Shown: in pieces, positions 36,005 to 46,924 of the stretch
How the letters are laid out: every line of letters starts with the position of its first letter
Numbering within the stretch: the stretch's first letter is position 1
Source of the DNA: Cerrena zonata
Taxonomy: Eukaryota; Basidiomycota; Agaricomycetes; Polyporales; Cerrenaceae
DNA length: 64,000 nt
Assembly (NCBI GenBank): GCA_038087015.1
Contig: JASBNA010000014.1
Coordinates: 496,001 to 560,000 of the forward strand
Reading direction: 5' to 3'
Notes under the pieces: model-generated
What the model saw: the letters and a program-made list of their open reading frames with translations, nothing else
What the model was told of the DNA's origin: nothing
Database searches by the model: none
Program-made: the position numbers and the translations under genes

Positions 36005-37528
36005 ATGAAGGTTCTCGCGATCCTGTACAAGGGTTATGAAGCTGCCAAGCAAGAGCCCCGTCTCCTCGGAACTGTCGAGAACGAGGTATATACGGATGCT
36101 CTGATACCGGTGTTAGGCCGTCCCTGACCATTTGAGAATAGCTTGGGCTGCGCCAATTTTTGGAGTCTCAGGGGCACACACTGATTGTGGGTACTATTCC
36201 CGATGGTGCTTCTACTTGTCTCTAACTTCTTTACAGGTCAGCGATGACAAAGAAGGTCCAGACAGTGTATTCCAAAAAGAGATTGTCGATGTATGTGGAT
36301 TGTTTCTTCCTGACGTAAACTACGCATAATTGATCCTGTTTGATTTGTAGGCCGAAGTCCTCATTACCACTCCCTTCCACCCCGGTTACCTTACGAGAGA
36401 TCTCATTGAGAAAGCAAAGAACTTGAAGATCTGTATAACCGCCGGTGTCGGTTCTGATCACGTCGATTTGAATGCTGCCAACGAACACGGAATCACTGTT
36501 GCTGAAGTCTCTGGTTCCAATGTCGTCTCCGTAGCTGAGCATGTCGTCATGAGCATCCTCCTGCTCGTGAGAAACTTTGTCCCAGCTCATGAGGTACAGA
36601 CCCTACATTCTTCTCTTCAAACGCTGGTATTGATAAAGGAAACCCACATAGATGATCGAGCGCGGTGACTGGCAGGTCTCCGACATTGCACGGCTTGCTT
36701 TCGATCTCGAGGGTAAGGTCGTTGGTACTCTTGGTGCTGGGCGTATCGGTTACCGTGTTCTGCAACGTCTTGTTCCCTTCGATTGCAAGGAACTCCTCTA
36801 CTTCGATTACGCAGCCCTTCCCGAGGCTGCTGCCAAGTCCGTCAATGCTCGCCGAGTAGAGAGTTTGGAGGTATGTTTTCAAGCGAGGTTTCTGTGGAAA
36901 TATCATGCTAACATGTGGCAATAGGAATTTGTCTCTCAGGTACGTTAAGCGGCATCTCTAAGAAGACCGCGAGTCTAAATTCCGAACGTTCTAGTGCGAT
37001 GTCGTCACCGTTAACTGCCCGCTCCATGAAGGAACCCGTGGACTGGTAAACGCTGATCTGCTCAAGCACTTCAAGAAGGTGAGTCAAGATTTGAATCTGG
37101 GTGCTGCGTATTTATTCTTACTCCTCGAATCCTAGGGTGCTTGGCTCGTAAACACCGCTCGTGGCGCTATTTGTGACAAGGACGCAGTGAAAGCGGCCGT
37201 CGAGAGCGGTCATCTTAGTGGATACGCCGGTGATGTATGGAACGTGCAACCCGCGCCCAAGGACCACCCATGGCGTACTATGAAGAACCCTCTTGGTGGT
37301 GGAAACGGCATGGTTCCTCACTACTCGGGAACTACACTCGACGCCCAAGCTCGCTATGCTACTGGTGCTAAGGAAATCCTTGAGAACTATCTTACGGGCA
37401 AGCCTCAGACCCCTGCTAACCTCATCGTCGCCGGAGGCACCTATGCTACCAAAGCTTGTGAGTCACATTTGCATATTTCAATGACAGATGGACACTGATA
37501 TATGGTTCTTACAGACGGCCAGCGCTGA
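36005..37528 (+). CDS. NAD-dependent formate dehydrogenase, copy 1 (no presequence, probably cytosolic)
   Basis: Oxidises formate to CO2 with NAD+, detoxifying formate from oxalate breakdown or C1 metabolism. Nine exons: 36005-36085, 36142-36186, 36237-36290, 36351-36593, 36652-36870, 36925-36939, 36995-37078, 37136-37457 and 37515-37528; 358 codons plus stop. Starts directly at the catalytic-domain strand [15 protein letters not shown]. Conserved parts: [49 protein letters not shown], the NAD site [14 protein letters not shown] with [14 protein letters not shown] (active Arg), [18 protein letters not shown] (Asp and Gln), and [17 protein letters not shown] (active His). Exon 6 is only 15 nt. 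The neighbour at 38586 is a close relative with a presequence. Confidence 0.95.
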
Positions 37529-38511
37529 GAGCTTCTTGGGTTGTTTGTTTAACCTATTACATTATATCGACATATCAGGGCTACGCAGAATGTATTACAA
37601 CCTCATTTTCTTGTGTCATGTGTATAACATTGCCGTTAACAATTATCGTTTGTCACTGCATCTGATATGTCAAACCCGGATTTGTACATCATGAATCTCT
37701 TCCGTTGGCTATTTTAGTAAGATAAAAGACAAAATGATCTCCATGTCTCTTAGCAGTCAGCAGCGTGATTTAGCCCTTCTACTAGAGTATGTACTGTATG
37801 TTAGTATGATAAACATAATATTTTTCTTGTACGAAAAAATGTACCAAGAATAAACATGGAATATCTCCCCTTCTTATTCTTCAACCGATGTTGGTACAAA
37901 AATTGCATTTAGGATCTACAAGGAGCATGTTATTGGTCAAAATAGTACTACGCACCTCAGAAATCACCAGTGGTAGCCGCTCTGAATTCTTGCCGTTCCT
38001 CACCGAGCGCGCAAAACTCTTCCTACTGTTACCATATAGCGGCCGTATTGGGAGCCTCGATCTCCTCGTTCATTGTACTATCGACGCGTTTAGGAAGGGA
38101 ACAGTTAGGTCCTAGTTTCATGCATTTGTCCAATGCCAGAGAAGCATGCTTACAAACTCCCGTAATATTCAGACGTTGCCTTGTAGGTTCTGTCTCATTT
38201 TGGCTTTCCCGAGGTAGGCCGTAGCCTCCAGTGAATTCTTGAGATCTCACGTGTCCATCTCGTAGCGATTCGGGAAGTGTACAATGGCCAATTTGGAACC
38301 AAAGTACTGTTTCCGTGTGACGCCGTAACAAGAGTGGTCATGTAAGTATGAGAGAGTATACGTTCCGAGACTAGCGGGCCACTACGGGCCTTGTGATCCT
38401 ACCCCACATTCGGCATGGTCTTGCAGATGTGAACGAATCCGTCCATACATGTACTGCCCGCCCATGGCCTATTCTCGAATATCATCCTGGGACTGTGTCA
38501 TGGGCATACAG
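37529..38511. other. intergenic between the two formate dehydrogenases
   Basis: About 1 kb with short frames only. Nothing indicates a third gene or an element that caused the duplication. Confidence 0.5.
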
Positions 38512-38519
38512 TATATAAA
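38512..38519 (+). promoter_or_regulatory. TATA box of the second formate dehydrogenase
   Basis: A tatataaag element lies about 70 bases before the ATG at 38586. The copy 1 gene has a similar element at a similar but longer distance. Confidence 0.6.
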
Positions 38520-38585
38520 GCTACCAGCATAATAGCTACTATCTTCATCAGCCTCGCCACCAGCTTCAGCTTCTCATAGTTCACC

Positions 38586-40188
38586 ATGCTTCGCACTACT
38601 GCTCGTAACGCCTTTTCTAAATCTAATGTTGCTTCACAACGTTTCTCAGCTGGGGGATCGAGGGGTTTGAAGGTATGTAAGCCATATGCGTCGTGGAAGT
38701 GCTCATGGCTCAAGTGAAACAGGTTCTTGCCATCCTTTATAAAGGTGGCTCAGCGGCGAAAGAGGAGTCGCGTCTGCTTGGAACTGTTGAGAATGAGGTA
38801 AGCTACTACTAATATCCGGTCCTATTCATAAGTAATCAACTCATGTCAAATCCAACAGCTTGGCCTGCGACCTTGGCTTGAATCTCAAGGACACGAATAC
38901 CTTGTACGTATCTAACAAACTGTTGTATGTTTTGTTAATAAACCTATAATTGTAGGTCAGTGACGACAAGGAAGGATCTGGTAGCTTCTTCCAGAAGCAT
39001 ATTCAAGATGTACGTACAACTCCAGTCGAATATTCGTCAAGATCTGACTTTTGTGGAAAGGCTGATATCTTGATCACTACTCCCTTCCATCCTGGATATG
39101 TTACCCCAGAGGTATTCAAGAAGGTCAGTGTAATTTTGGTGTATACCATAAGTATCGACTCAATCTGATATCCTCGGTGACATTCAGGCTAAGAACTTGA
39201 AACTCTGTGTCACCGCCGGCGTCGGTTCAGATCACATCGATCTCCACACGGCCGTTGAAAACAAGGTTCAAGTTCTCGAAGTCACCGGCTCAAATGTCAC
39301 CTCCGTCGCAGAGCACGTTCTAATGAACATGCTCCTGCTAGTCAGGAATTACACCCCCGCGCACGAGGTATGTCGCTCTAGTTCAATTAATATTGTACTA
39401 TCGATTGACCCCTTAACTCAGATGATCGAACGTGGAGACTGGAACGTTTCTCAGGTTGCTCGAAATGCTTTCGACTTGGAAGGAAAGGTCATTGGTACAA
39501 TTGGTGCCGGTCGTATTGGTTACCGTGTACTCCAACGTCTCGTTCCATTTGCTCCAAAGGAGCTTCTCTACTACGACTACAACCCCCTATCTCCAGGTAT
39601 GTTAAAGAAAATACTACAAAGGGCTATTACTAACTGTCGCAACACAGACCTTGAAAGTGCTGTAAACGCTCGCCGTATCGACACTGTCGAGGAACTTGTT
39701 TCCAAGTGTGATGTCGTCACCGTCAACGCCCCACTTCACGATGGTACCCGTAACCTCGTGAACGCAGATCTTCTAAGCAAGTTCAAGCCTGGAGCGTGGC
39801 TTGTCAACACTGCCCGTGGTGCAATCTGTGACAAGTTCGCCGTTGCTGATGCTCTCAGGAGTGGACAACTTCGCGGCTATGCTGGTGATGTCTGGGATGT
39901 CCAACCGGCTCCCAAGGATCACCCATGGCGTACCATGAAGAACCCTCTCGGCGGCGGAAACGGGATGGTTCCTCATTACTCGGGTACGACCCTTGATGCT
40001 CAAGCACGTTATGCTGCTGGTACCAAGGAAATCCTTGAGAATTACTTCAAGGGCCAGGCACAGAACCCTGCCAATGTCATCGTCGGTGATGGCAAATGGG
40101 CTACCAAGGCTTGTGAGTGGTGCTTTTTGTATTGTATCCATTGCTCCGATATCTGATATTACTTCCCCCAGACGGTCAACGCAAGTAG
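38586..40188 (+). CDS. NAD-dependent formate dehydrogenase, copy 2 (mitochondrial presequence)
   Basis: Same reaction as copy 1. Exons: 38586-38672, 38723-38797, 38859-38903, 38956-39009, 39061-39123, 39188-39367, 39422-39596, 39648-40112 and 40172-40188; 386 codons plus stop, 28 longer than copy 1. All the extra length is at the N-terminus: [20 protein letters not shown] followed by SAGGSRGLK, rich in Arg/Ser and free of acids, a typical mitochondrial presequence encoded by its own exon. The catalytic core is intact: [57 protein letters not shown] and [17 protein letters not shown]. Compared with copy 1 it lacks the introns around VEELVSK and KFKPGAW and has one after NPLSP. The acceptor at 39060 is an uncommon AAAG. 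Confidence 0.95.
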
Positions 40189-40576
40189 ACGTGATGATCC
40201 AACATTCAGGGCCACATCTTTTCCATCGCTCAGACATTGTACACACTCGCACGTTTGTAGATACTGTATTCCCGCATGACCATCCTGTAATACTAGAGTC
40301 GGCAATACCATCTATCTCTTGTTCTTCACATGTACTCATTCAGCCGACGTGATATGAGAGACATCGTGAATGATGTCATTGGGAATGGTGATCCCTCCAG
40401 AGATGTCATTGGTAAGAACGACCACTATACCGACGGACCGATACAAAATAAACTACAAACTAATGATGTGTATGGTACAGAGCAGATGGTGGAGAAATAT
40501 GTATGATGGTAGACAAATAAGTTAAGCATATGAATTAGTGTCCGAATGTATCCAAGCAAGATCCCGATAGGAACGT
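40189..40576. other. convergent intergenic gap
   Basis: About 390 bases with the 3' flanks of formate dehydrogenase copy 2 and the Gcn5 gene; nothing else recognised. Confidence 0.5.
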
Positions 40577-43024
40577 TCAACTTTCCCTCTTGACTTTCAA
40601 CTTTGATAGTTGTTCCCGCAAAAACCTCTCCATCTTGACAGCCGTCTTGTGATACGTCGTTCCTTCGGCGTTGTACAGTTTGCAGTTCTCGAATACAAGC
40701 TTGGCATCTGCGACAAAATCGTCCAGGGTGAGATACTGATTTGTTTCGAGCTTGTGCTCCATGGTGGCAAAGTCTATGGCGTAAGAATATGCATTAGAAT
40801 ATGTCTATCACGGAGAGAGACTGTTGACTTGCCCATTGGTTGTTTGATGTACTCATAGTAATCTGCCACCTCTTCCGCGTTGACTGGTTGCAAAAACGGC
40901 CATGCTAACGCGTTGGTTTGGAGGTCTGACAGAAGCTTTTCCATAGCACTGCGTTCTGCACTCTTCGTCACGGGACGTTTCGTCCTTTACGAAGGGTTGT
41001 CAGTATTTGAGGGTGTAAGAAAGGAGTATCTGACTTACAAAGCAACCATCGCCGGTGACCAGCCACTCTCCCCTACAAAATGATGATGTTTAGGGAGAGC
41101 GTCGCAAACAGTAACTAATTACTTACGTAGCCCCGGAACATCTTTTGGATCTATTGGCCCCCCGTTGCCCTTCTTCCACCAATCTAGACCAGCATATACA
41201 ATATGCGATCTTGACTTTTCCCTGATCTTCTCGAGGATCGCTTCTCGTTGTTTGGTGATTATATCCTTGGTTTGCAGGTAGTCCACCTTCGGTAGCATTG
41301 TACACTGCATGATAGTACCACCTTCGTAATCCTTGATATATCCTGCCCAACGGGATCGGTCCAGAGTGATGTCCTTCGAGAAGCCTTGCTTTCGGAAGTA
41401 TCCCACTGCGTAGTTATCGGCGTATGTTAGGAAGTGATCCATGTCGGGATATGTTTGGCGGATGTGTGCTTTGAAATGGTCCATGAGCATGCCTCCGTAG
41501 CCCTGTAGATATACATATCAGATTGTGATCGATGACAGCTACCATGAATATAAAATATACCTTGACTTGGTCTACGGAGGCGGTTGCAAAGAATACGATT
41601 TCCGCAAAACCGCGATGTGGAAATGGGCGAAAACAGATGCCACCGACGACCTTGAAGCCACGCTTGATGATGGCTAAGCATTTTGAATTGGAGTCATAGA
41701 CAAGTCGTGCGATGTATTCTCTAGGCATCTTGGGTAATTGTTTCTGGAACAATGTTTTGAGCCCTGTCAGTATTATTAACGATACTTTTTCGCCATCGTT
41801 TTCAACGGGGACAATGTGGATGAGACCATTTCGTAGCTCGACCTGCGCGGGTTTCTCTGGTTTAACAGTAGGCTGTTACGCGATTTTGTTAGATTGAGTT
41901 TTTGTCAGAAGGAGAATGATACAGACATTTGCAGAGGCAGCACTGCTGGCATCTACCGTGACACCCGTGGCTAATCTCGTTAGTTGTGAGTCGTCGAGCT
42001 TGTCTTCCATCTTGACTTTGGCATCGTGGCCGTTGATGCCTTTTGCAGGAGGCATAGCCATATCGGCCCTTTCTTTTTCGGTTGGTGGCGCCTTGGTTAC
42101 GGGAGCAGTATGTGCCTTTGACTTTGATTTCGATTTCGTGCCTTTACCTGCGGCTCGACGGGTAGGCCGTGTAACATTGCCCTTTCCATTTTTCAATGGA
42201 ACAGCTTTCCTACTGTGAGCTAAAGGGGCTTCATCCTCGTCTGATGAAGAGGAAGATTCCTCGCTTAGAGACGAAGAAGAAAATGAACATGACCGGCGCT
42301 GTTTCTTGCGTGGCGGTCCGTCCAAGGCAGGGTCAAACTCGCCGCCACTTAGATCTGAAAGCAAAGGAGAGAAGGGACGCTTCCCCGGTGAGACGTCATC
42401 GCCTAAAAAGGATGATTGTGAGGGATTGGTTGGTGGCGTCCTGCGGTGTTACATACCAAACGTATCATGCATAGGAAGGGGTGCATCGTCCGGATGGCAA
42501 AGCTGACGGCGTAGAGACTCTTGATCTCGATCCGTGTACTGAAAGTCTAATATTCGATTGATTCCCTGTAGTGTATCGTTGTTAGTCAAGATCATGACAC
42601 GGCGTCAATTGAGACTCTGCACCTATAGTGGTCCAACCTCTCGTTAGTCAAGTAACATTGGAAAAATACGACAGATACAGACCTTTCTTAGCTCGTCCAT
42701 CCTATCGGCCACGCGATACCTTCGAACGAACTCGTCCCTTCCTAGGATAGATACGTCGGCGCTATGGTTGGGTACGCTATGGCCGCAAGCACAAATTTCA
42801 ATATAGGTTCCGTTAAGCTCTCCATCATCAAAGACATCTTCTGTGAGGCCCAAAAGCATAAGATCCTCTTCAAAGTCACTATCGAGCATCAACTCGCAGC
42901 CTGCGGGTGGACGAAGTCCGCGACAATCGCAGTTCGAACAGGGTGAATAGCGAGCTATTCGTAGTGCCACGACATGGTCTGCGGGAAGCTCTGCGGTTGC
43001 AGGAGCTGGGTACAGCACCTTCAT
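40577..43024 (-). CDS. GCN5: histone acetyltransferase Gcn5 (KAT2)
   Basis: Catalytic subunit of SAGA/ADA, acetylating histone H3 and recruited by activators. Eight exons: 43024-42683, 42565-42457, 42402-41927, 41872-41561, 41502-41127, 41072-41039, 40984-40833 and 40773-40577; 665 codons plus stop. The N-terminal part carries a PCAF-like cysteine region ([15 protein letters not shown], then [12 protein letters not shown]). A Ser/Asp/Lys-rich linker with RKKQRR follows. The GNAT domain (about 325-490) shows [15 protein letters not shown], the acetyl-CoA loop [16 protein letters not shown] and [20 protein letters not shown]. The bromodomain (about 555-655) has [33 protein letters not shown] and the acetyl-lysine Asn in VFENCKLYN. 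The last intron has a GC donor (complement of 40831-40832). Yeast Gcn5 lacks the N-terminal region; animals and basidiomycetes keep it. Confidence 0.96.
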
Positions 43025-43443
43025 GTTGACAAGGAATCGATGAACGATGAGCTGTGTGCACCCGATGAACTACACAATGTCGTGGACCGTGCGAATGACA
43101 GAGCAACGACTGTTCTTGTCAGTTTACGGTGCACAGGACTTCGGACACCCTAGGCGCCTTTCCAAATATGGATAGACGCGATCACGATCAACTCCGTTTC
43201 CAAGTTCGCGGAAAGCAATTCAAGCAATTCCAAGTCTCCGCTGCTGAGACACGAACATAGGTTGGCTTCAACTTGTACTTCATCGGCAAGGTATGAAACG
43301 ATGCTACTTCTTGCATGAGATCCTTCTAATAACTGTCTACAGTACACGCGGTGCTGTGTCGTACTCCAAATATTATACAAAGGCTCCATGTGCGCAGCCT
43401 GAACTTCCACGCTCCTTTAGATGAACATTTTGCGCTTGCTGTC
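43025..43443. promoter_or_regulatory. divergent promoter region (Gcn5 / expansin-like)
   Basis: A 419-base gap between divergent start codons. No specific site can be named. Confidence 0.4.
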
Positions 43444-44487
43444 ATGATACCCTCATTACTGCCACAAGTTCTTGGTGTAATCTACTCTCTGTCTCTTCTC
43501 TGTCTTATACCCACGGTCAACGGATGGATACAATATGCTTCAACTGGAACTGCGACTCTAACACATTACGATTTACCTCAAGGTTATATTGCTGCTTGCG
43601 GATGCACGGGAGCAAGTACAAAATATCCTACAGCTGCCATGAGCCAGATGGCTTATGGTAGTAGTACGGCTTATGGGCCTGGTTGCGGTCGTTGCTTCAA
43701 CCTAACCCTTCTCAATACATATACACCGGATCCGCCGTACTTCCCAACTGTCACAAAGAGCGTAGTTATAAAAGTAACGGACCTTTGCCCAGCAGGCGGG
43801 AATGGCTGGTGCTCTGCCACAGCAGACAAGCCAAACCAGTATGTCGTCCGTTTTCGTAACTCGCATAGTCTCTTTCTGACGTTATTCCAGGGGTGGTCAA
43901 TTCATTAACTTTGATCTTTCCTGGCCGTCTCCTAGCATTCCAGACGACTTTTTCCCGTCCAACGTATCCTTTTATGGTGAGCCTCTCGTTATTGGAATGC
44001 AGCCTAGGCTAACATGCTTCTTCTGAAGGATATGCGGTGAGTGGGTTTCCAGTTCCCAGAATCTATGGTTCCTTAAACGTTTTTGCAGGACTTTGGTGTT
44101 TGGAACGTAAGCTATGAATCCGTTTCGTGCTTACAGGACTGGGAAGGCGCCAAAGACAAGGCAGCACTGGGAAGTGTCGATGACGGTTCCAGTGTTTGTT
44201 GTCCAGCGGAGCCTACCGTAAGTATTTTGTCTACGTCATGTAGTCCAACTATTTATTACAGCTTTTTACCCTCCTAGGGAAGCGCAAACGATACATGCCC
44301 TTCGTATTCTGATCAAAATGGTATACCGTAAGTTTTCCAAACGCGACTTGATTCATGGCAACGTCCTAATACCGCAACTACTTTTAGTCCAGATACCACT
44401 ACCAGCGATGCATCGCTACTACAAGCTATCTCTATACCATATCCAATCATTTCCACTTCGCTCCTTTTCCTTGTATTCCTTGCATAG
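43444..44487 (+). CDS. expansin-like / GH45-like double-psi beta-barrel protein
   Basis: Secreted cell-wall-loosening type protein. Exons: 43444-43838, 43891-43976, 44029-44036, 44089-44217, 44278-44327 and 44388-44487; 255 codons plus stop. The hydrophobic signal is SLLPQVLGVIYSLSLLCLIP. The barrel shows STGTATLTHYDLPQGYIAAC, CGCTGASTKYPTAAMSQMAY, YGPGCGRCFNLTLLN, KVTDLCPAGGNGWC, GGQFINFDLSWPSPSIPDDF, YADFGVWNVSYESVSC and CCPAEPT. The His-Tyr and terminal Asp region resembles GH45-related fungal expansins, where cellulase activity is usually absent. The C-terminus ends in a hydrophobic run (ISTSLLFLVFLA), suggesting a GPI anchor. Exon 3 is just 8 nt (GA TAT GCG) and is needed to write YGYADFG. 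Its 3' end is duplicated at 45235-45620. Confidence 0.88.
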
Positions 44488-44570
44488 CTAGCCATTGTTT
44501 GGCTCTATAGCATTTGCTTGATTATATTTCACATAGCCGCTGTTGTAATTCACTAACATTGTAATCATTT
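44205..44570 (+). repeat. segmental repeat, copy 1 (3' part of expansin-like gene)
   Basis: From exon 4 end through exons 5-6, their introns and the 3' flank this sequence matches 45235-45620, with scattered substitutions and small indels. Both copies share agcggagcctaccg at the start and gctaacattgtaatcattt at the end. Confidence 0.85.
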
Positions 44571-44587
44571 GGGTTAAGTTCACGGAG

Positions 44588-44640
44588 AGCAAGCAATCTC
44601 CGAATCGTCGTGGCGATATCTTGCTGTGACGATTCGGAGA
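44588..44640 (-). pseudogene. ureF internal fragment
   Basis: About 50 bases (agcaagcaatctccgaatcg onward) match ureF exon 2 at 46264-46316 with a few substitutions. The rest of ureF is missing here. It is part of the duplicated block. Confidence 0.75.
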
Positions 44641-44656
44641 GATTTTCGTACATATT

Positions 44657-44690
44657 GTCTGGGTGGCTCAGTTGGTTACAGCATGTATGG
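44657..44690 (+). pseudogene. 5' fragment of tRNA-Met
   Basis: gtctgggtggctcagttggt and the next few bases copy the acceptor 5' strand and D arm of the tRNA-Met at 46821. Similarity ends in the anticodon stem, so it cannot make a tRNA. About eight upstream bases also match the intact locus. Confidence 0.8.
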
Positions 44691-45234
44691 GCTGTGCCTT
44701 CTCGATAGAGAGCTTGGTGGTGCTCATCGGAGTTTCAAATGCCATAGGGAGGAATCCCTCGGCCATCATGCTTCCTTTTCGGCACAGAGCAGTCAGTAGC
44801 TTTTACATGCCGCTGCCTTTACTCGCGACTTGTTCTGTGAACAACGGTATTTTATACTTTTCTTGTTCTTATTCTAACCGCATTCATTAAGCATTTCCCA
44901 AGGAACGTAAATAGTGGTTTTATACAGCTCAGCGACACTATAGGACACTATCTACTCTACAATTTAGGCAACCAGGGATAACGAGAAGCGTTGCTGGGTA
45001 ATAGGATACTGTATTGGTATATTACATATCTCATAGGCAGCTAAATAGGTGTATATCAGTTTATTCAACATTTGAACATAGATGGAATGTCGATGACCGA
45101 TGTAAACCAGACTCGTTGAACACCTAGTACGTCTCTATTTCGGAGAAGGTTCAGCCTCTAGTATTAAGAGGACGACTGTCTTCTCGATTTAGAGGGTGAG
45201 GACTGAGCCTACTAGTATGCTGCCTGTCCTGGCA
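44691..45234. other. spacer inside duplicated block
   Basis: About 540 AT-rich bases without a gene or recognised repeat. Confidence 0.5.
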
Positions 45235-45620
45235 GCGGAGCCTACCGTGAGTATTGTGTCTACGTCATGTAACCCAACAATTTATTATAACTTTTTGATC
45301 CTATTAGGGAAGCGCAAACTTGAACGATACATGCCCCTCGTGTTCTGACCAGAATGGTCTACTGTGAGTGTCCTGAATGCAACTCGGCTGACAATCCAGT
45401 CTTGATACCGTAACTATTCTTGGTCCAGATACACCCATCAGCGATGCATCGCTTCTAGTAACCTACAGACTATCTCTATACCACAGTCGATCACTTGCAC
45501 CTCGCACTTTTCCTCACATTCCTCACATATCCATCTATTAACCGTTGTTCTGCTTCATAACATTTGCTTGATTTGATTTCACATATTTGTTGTTGTATTT
45601 TGCTAACATTGTAATCATTT
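45235..45620 (+). pseudogene. truncated expansin 3' end (copy 2)
   Basis: Decayed copy of expansin exons 4(end)-6 with introns and 3' flank. The 5' four exons are absent. An insertion (ttga) in the exon 5 equivalent near 45317 and changed codons show it is not translated. It abuts the 3' end of the intact ureF. Confidence 0.85.
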
Positions 45621-45642
45621 GAATCATCGGTGTTGATTTATC

Positions 45643-46616
45643 TTAGCTGTTGAAAATACGCGAATGCTGCAGGTCATGTCGACTTGCTAGGATTTCTCCT
45701 AAAGGCCAAGTCGTGGCAGGACCTTCGAAGTCTATCACGCCCTCATCAAACAACCCATCCGCACTACCCTCCGAATCAAGCGATCGGAGTCCTGTGCGAA
45801 GGCCGGCACATTTTTGAGCTTCTGCTGCCACTAGCGGACGTAGGCTGTGTAACAACAGTTGTTGTGCAGCATATGGTCCAATGACATTCAAGCGAACTGC
45901 TGCAGAAAGGAGGCCTCTTGCATGCAAGAATAAATGCAAGAACCGGCTCCTTTCTGTAGATGACGTCACGTCAATAATGTCTCGTTAAGTCGGATAAAGT
46001 AATCGTACCAGCGGAAAGTCCAAGAGCACCAGTGAGGACACCCCAGCAGATAGGAAGATGCCCTGGAGTGTCTTCTCGGCGTACGATAAGTTTGAGTTGG
46101 TCCACAAGCTGAGAAGCAAGTTTGGGATTTGTTGAGGAAGACGTTCCATCGGGAAGCGTGGGCGGAGAGAATCCCTTCGTGTACAACGTGAGAAGAGCAA
46201 CACCTTGCGACCGTGAAGCTCTACGAGCAACATGGTTCAAGGTTGTTGTTTCGTAAAGTTCATCGAGGGCAAGCAATCTCCGAATTGTCGTAGCGATATC
46301 TTGCTGCGGCGATTTAGAGAGTTGTCTCTGGACCTCCCCATGTGCATCCGATACAAAAGGGAGTGCAGTATGTGCATAGGTACCAAGAGACTCCCGAACA
46401 AAGTCCGTTATGGACAGTAATCTTTCACCGAGTCCAGACCTTCCTGAAGTCAGGAAGCCATGCGTAGTGTACGACTCGAGTCCTGATGATGCTACAAAGG
46501 AACCTATATAACATAGTTAGTGAATGATCATGAACTTCATTCATCAAAGGTTTTATACCCGTTGGAAGATTGCTGTCAGACAATAGGAGGAGGAGATAAG
46601 CTTCCTCGTCTTCCAT
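45643..46616 (-). CDS. ureF: urease accessory protein UreF
   Basis: GTPase-regulating chaperone in nickel insertion into urease, acting with UreD and UreG in the cytosol. Exons are 46616-46559, 46503-46009 and 45953-45643, giving 287 codons plus stop. Family motifs: MEDEEAYLLLLLSDSNLPTG joined to SFVASSGLESYTTHGF across the first intron; the central LLALDELYETTTLNHVARRA and SRSQGVALLTLYTKGF; LPICWGVLTGALGLSA; and after the second intron RFLHLFLHARGLLSAAVRLN and VIGPYAAQQLLLH. The C-terminus is variable. Both introns are 55 nt. The gene is intact although flanking DNA was rearranged. Confidence 0.95.
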
Positions 46617-46820
46617 AATTGTGAAAAATTCGGAAGCGTTACACCTCACGGCGCTATGTCTATAAGTAGATGTCAATAATGAATCTTCGCATACAGCTCA
46701 CTACGATTTATGGCAACACATCAAGTAGCAGGATAGGGATCCATGTAAACTTCTTGACCTCAGCATCAATCCTACAGCATTGAAAATTGTGAAGGATTGT
46801 GAGAGATCGTCGTAGATATC

Positions 46821-46924
46821 GTCTGGGTGGCTCAGTTGGTTAGAGCATGGGTCTCATATTTCGAATATGAGTAAGCTCCGCTTACGCAATCCCGGGATCG
46901 CGAGTTCGACTCTCGCCCTGGACA
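46821..46924 (+). tRNA. tRNA-Met (CAT) with 30-nt intron
   Basis: Acceptor GTCTGGG pairs with CCTGGAC; D arm GCTC-loop-GAGC; T arm GCGAG-TTCGACT-CTCGC. The anticodon loop reads CTCATA then the intron at about 46858-46887, then A and the 3' stem TCCCG. The U31/U39 mismatch is the one I expect for eukaryotic elongator Met tRNA. The intron contains atatgag, complementary to the anticodon region, as needed for the pre-tRNA anticodon-intron helix. The discriminator base is A. The acceptor includes G-U pairs, which is tolerable. Confidence 0.88.
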
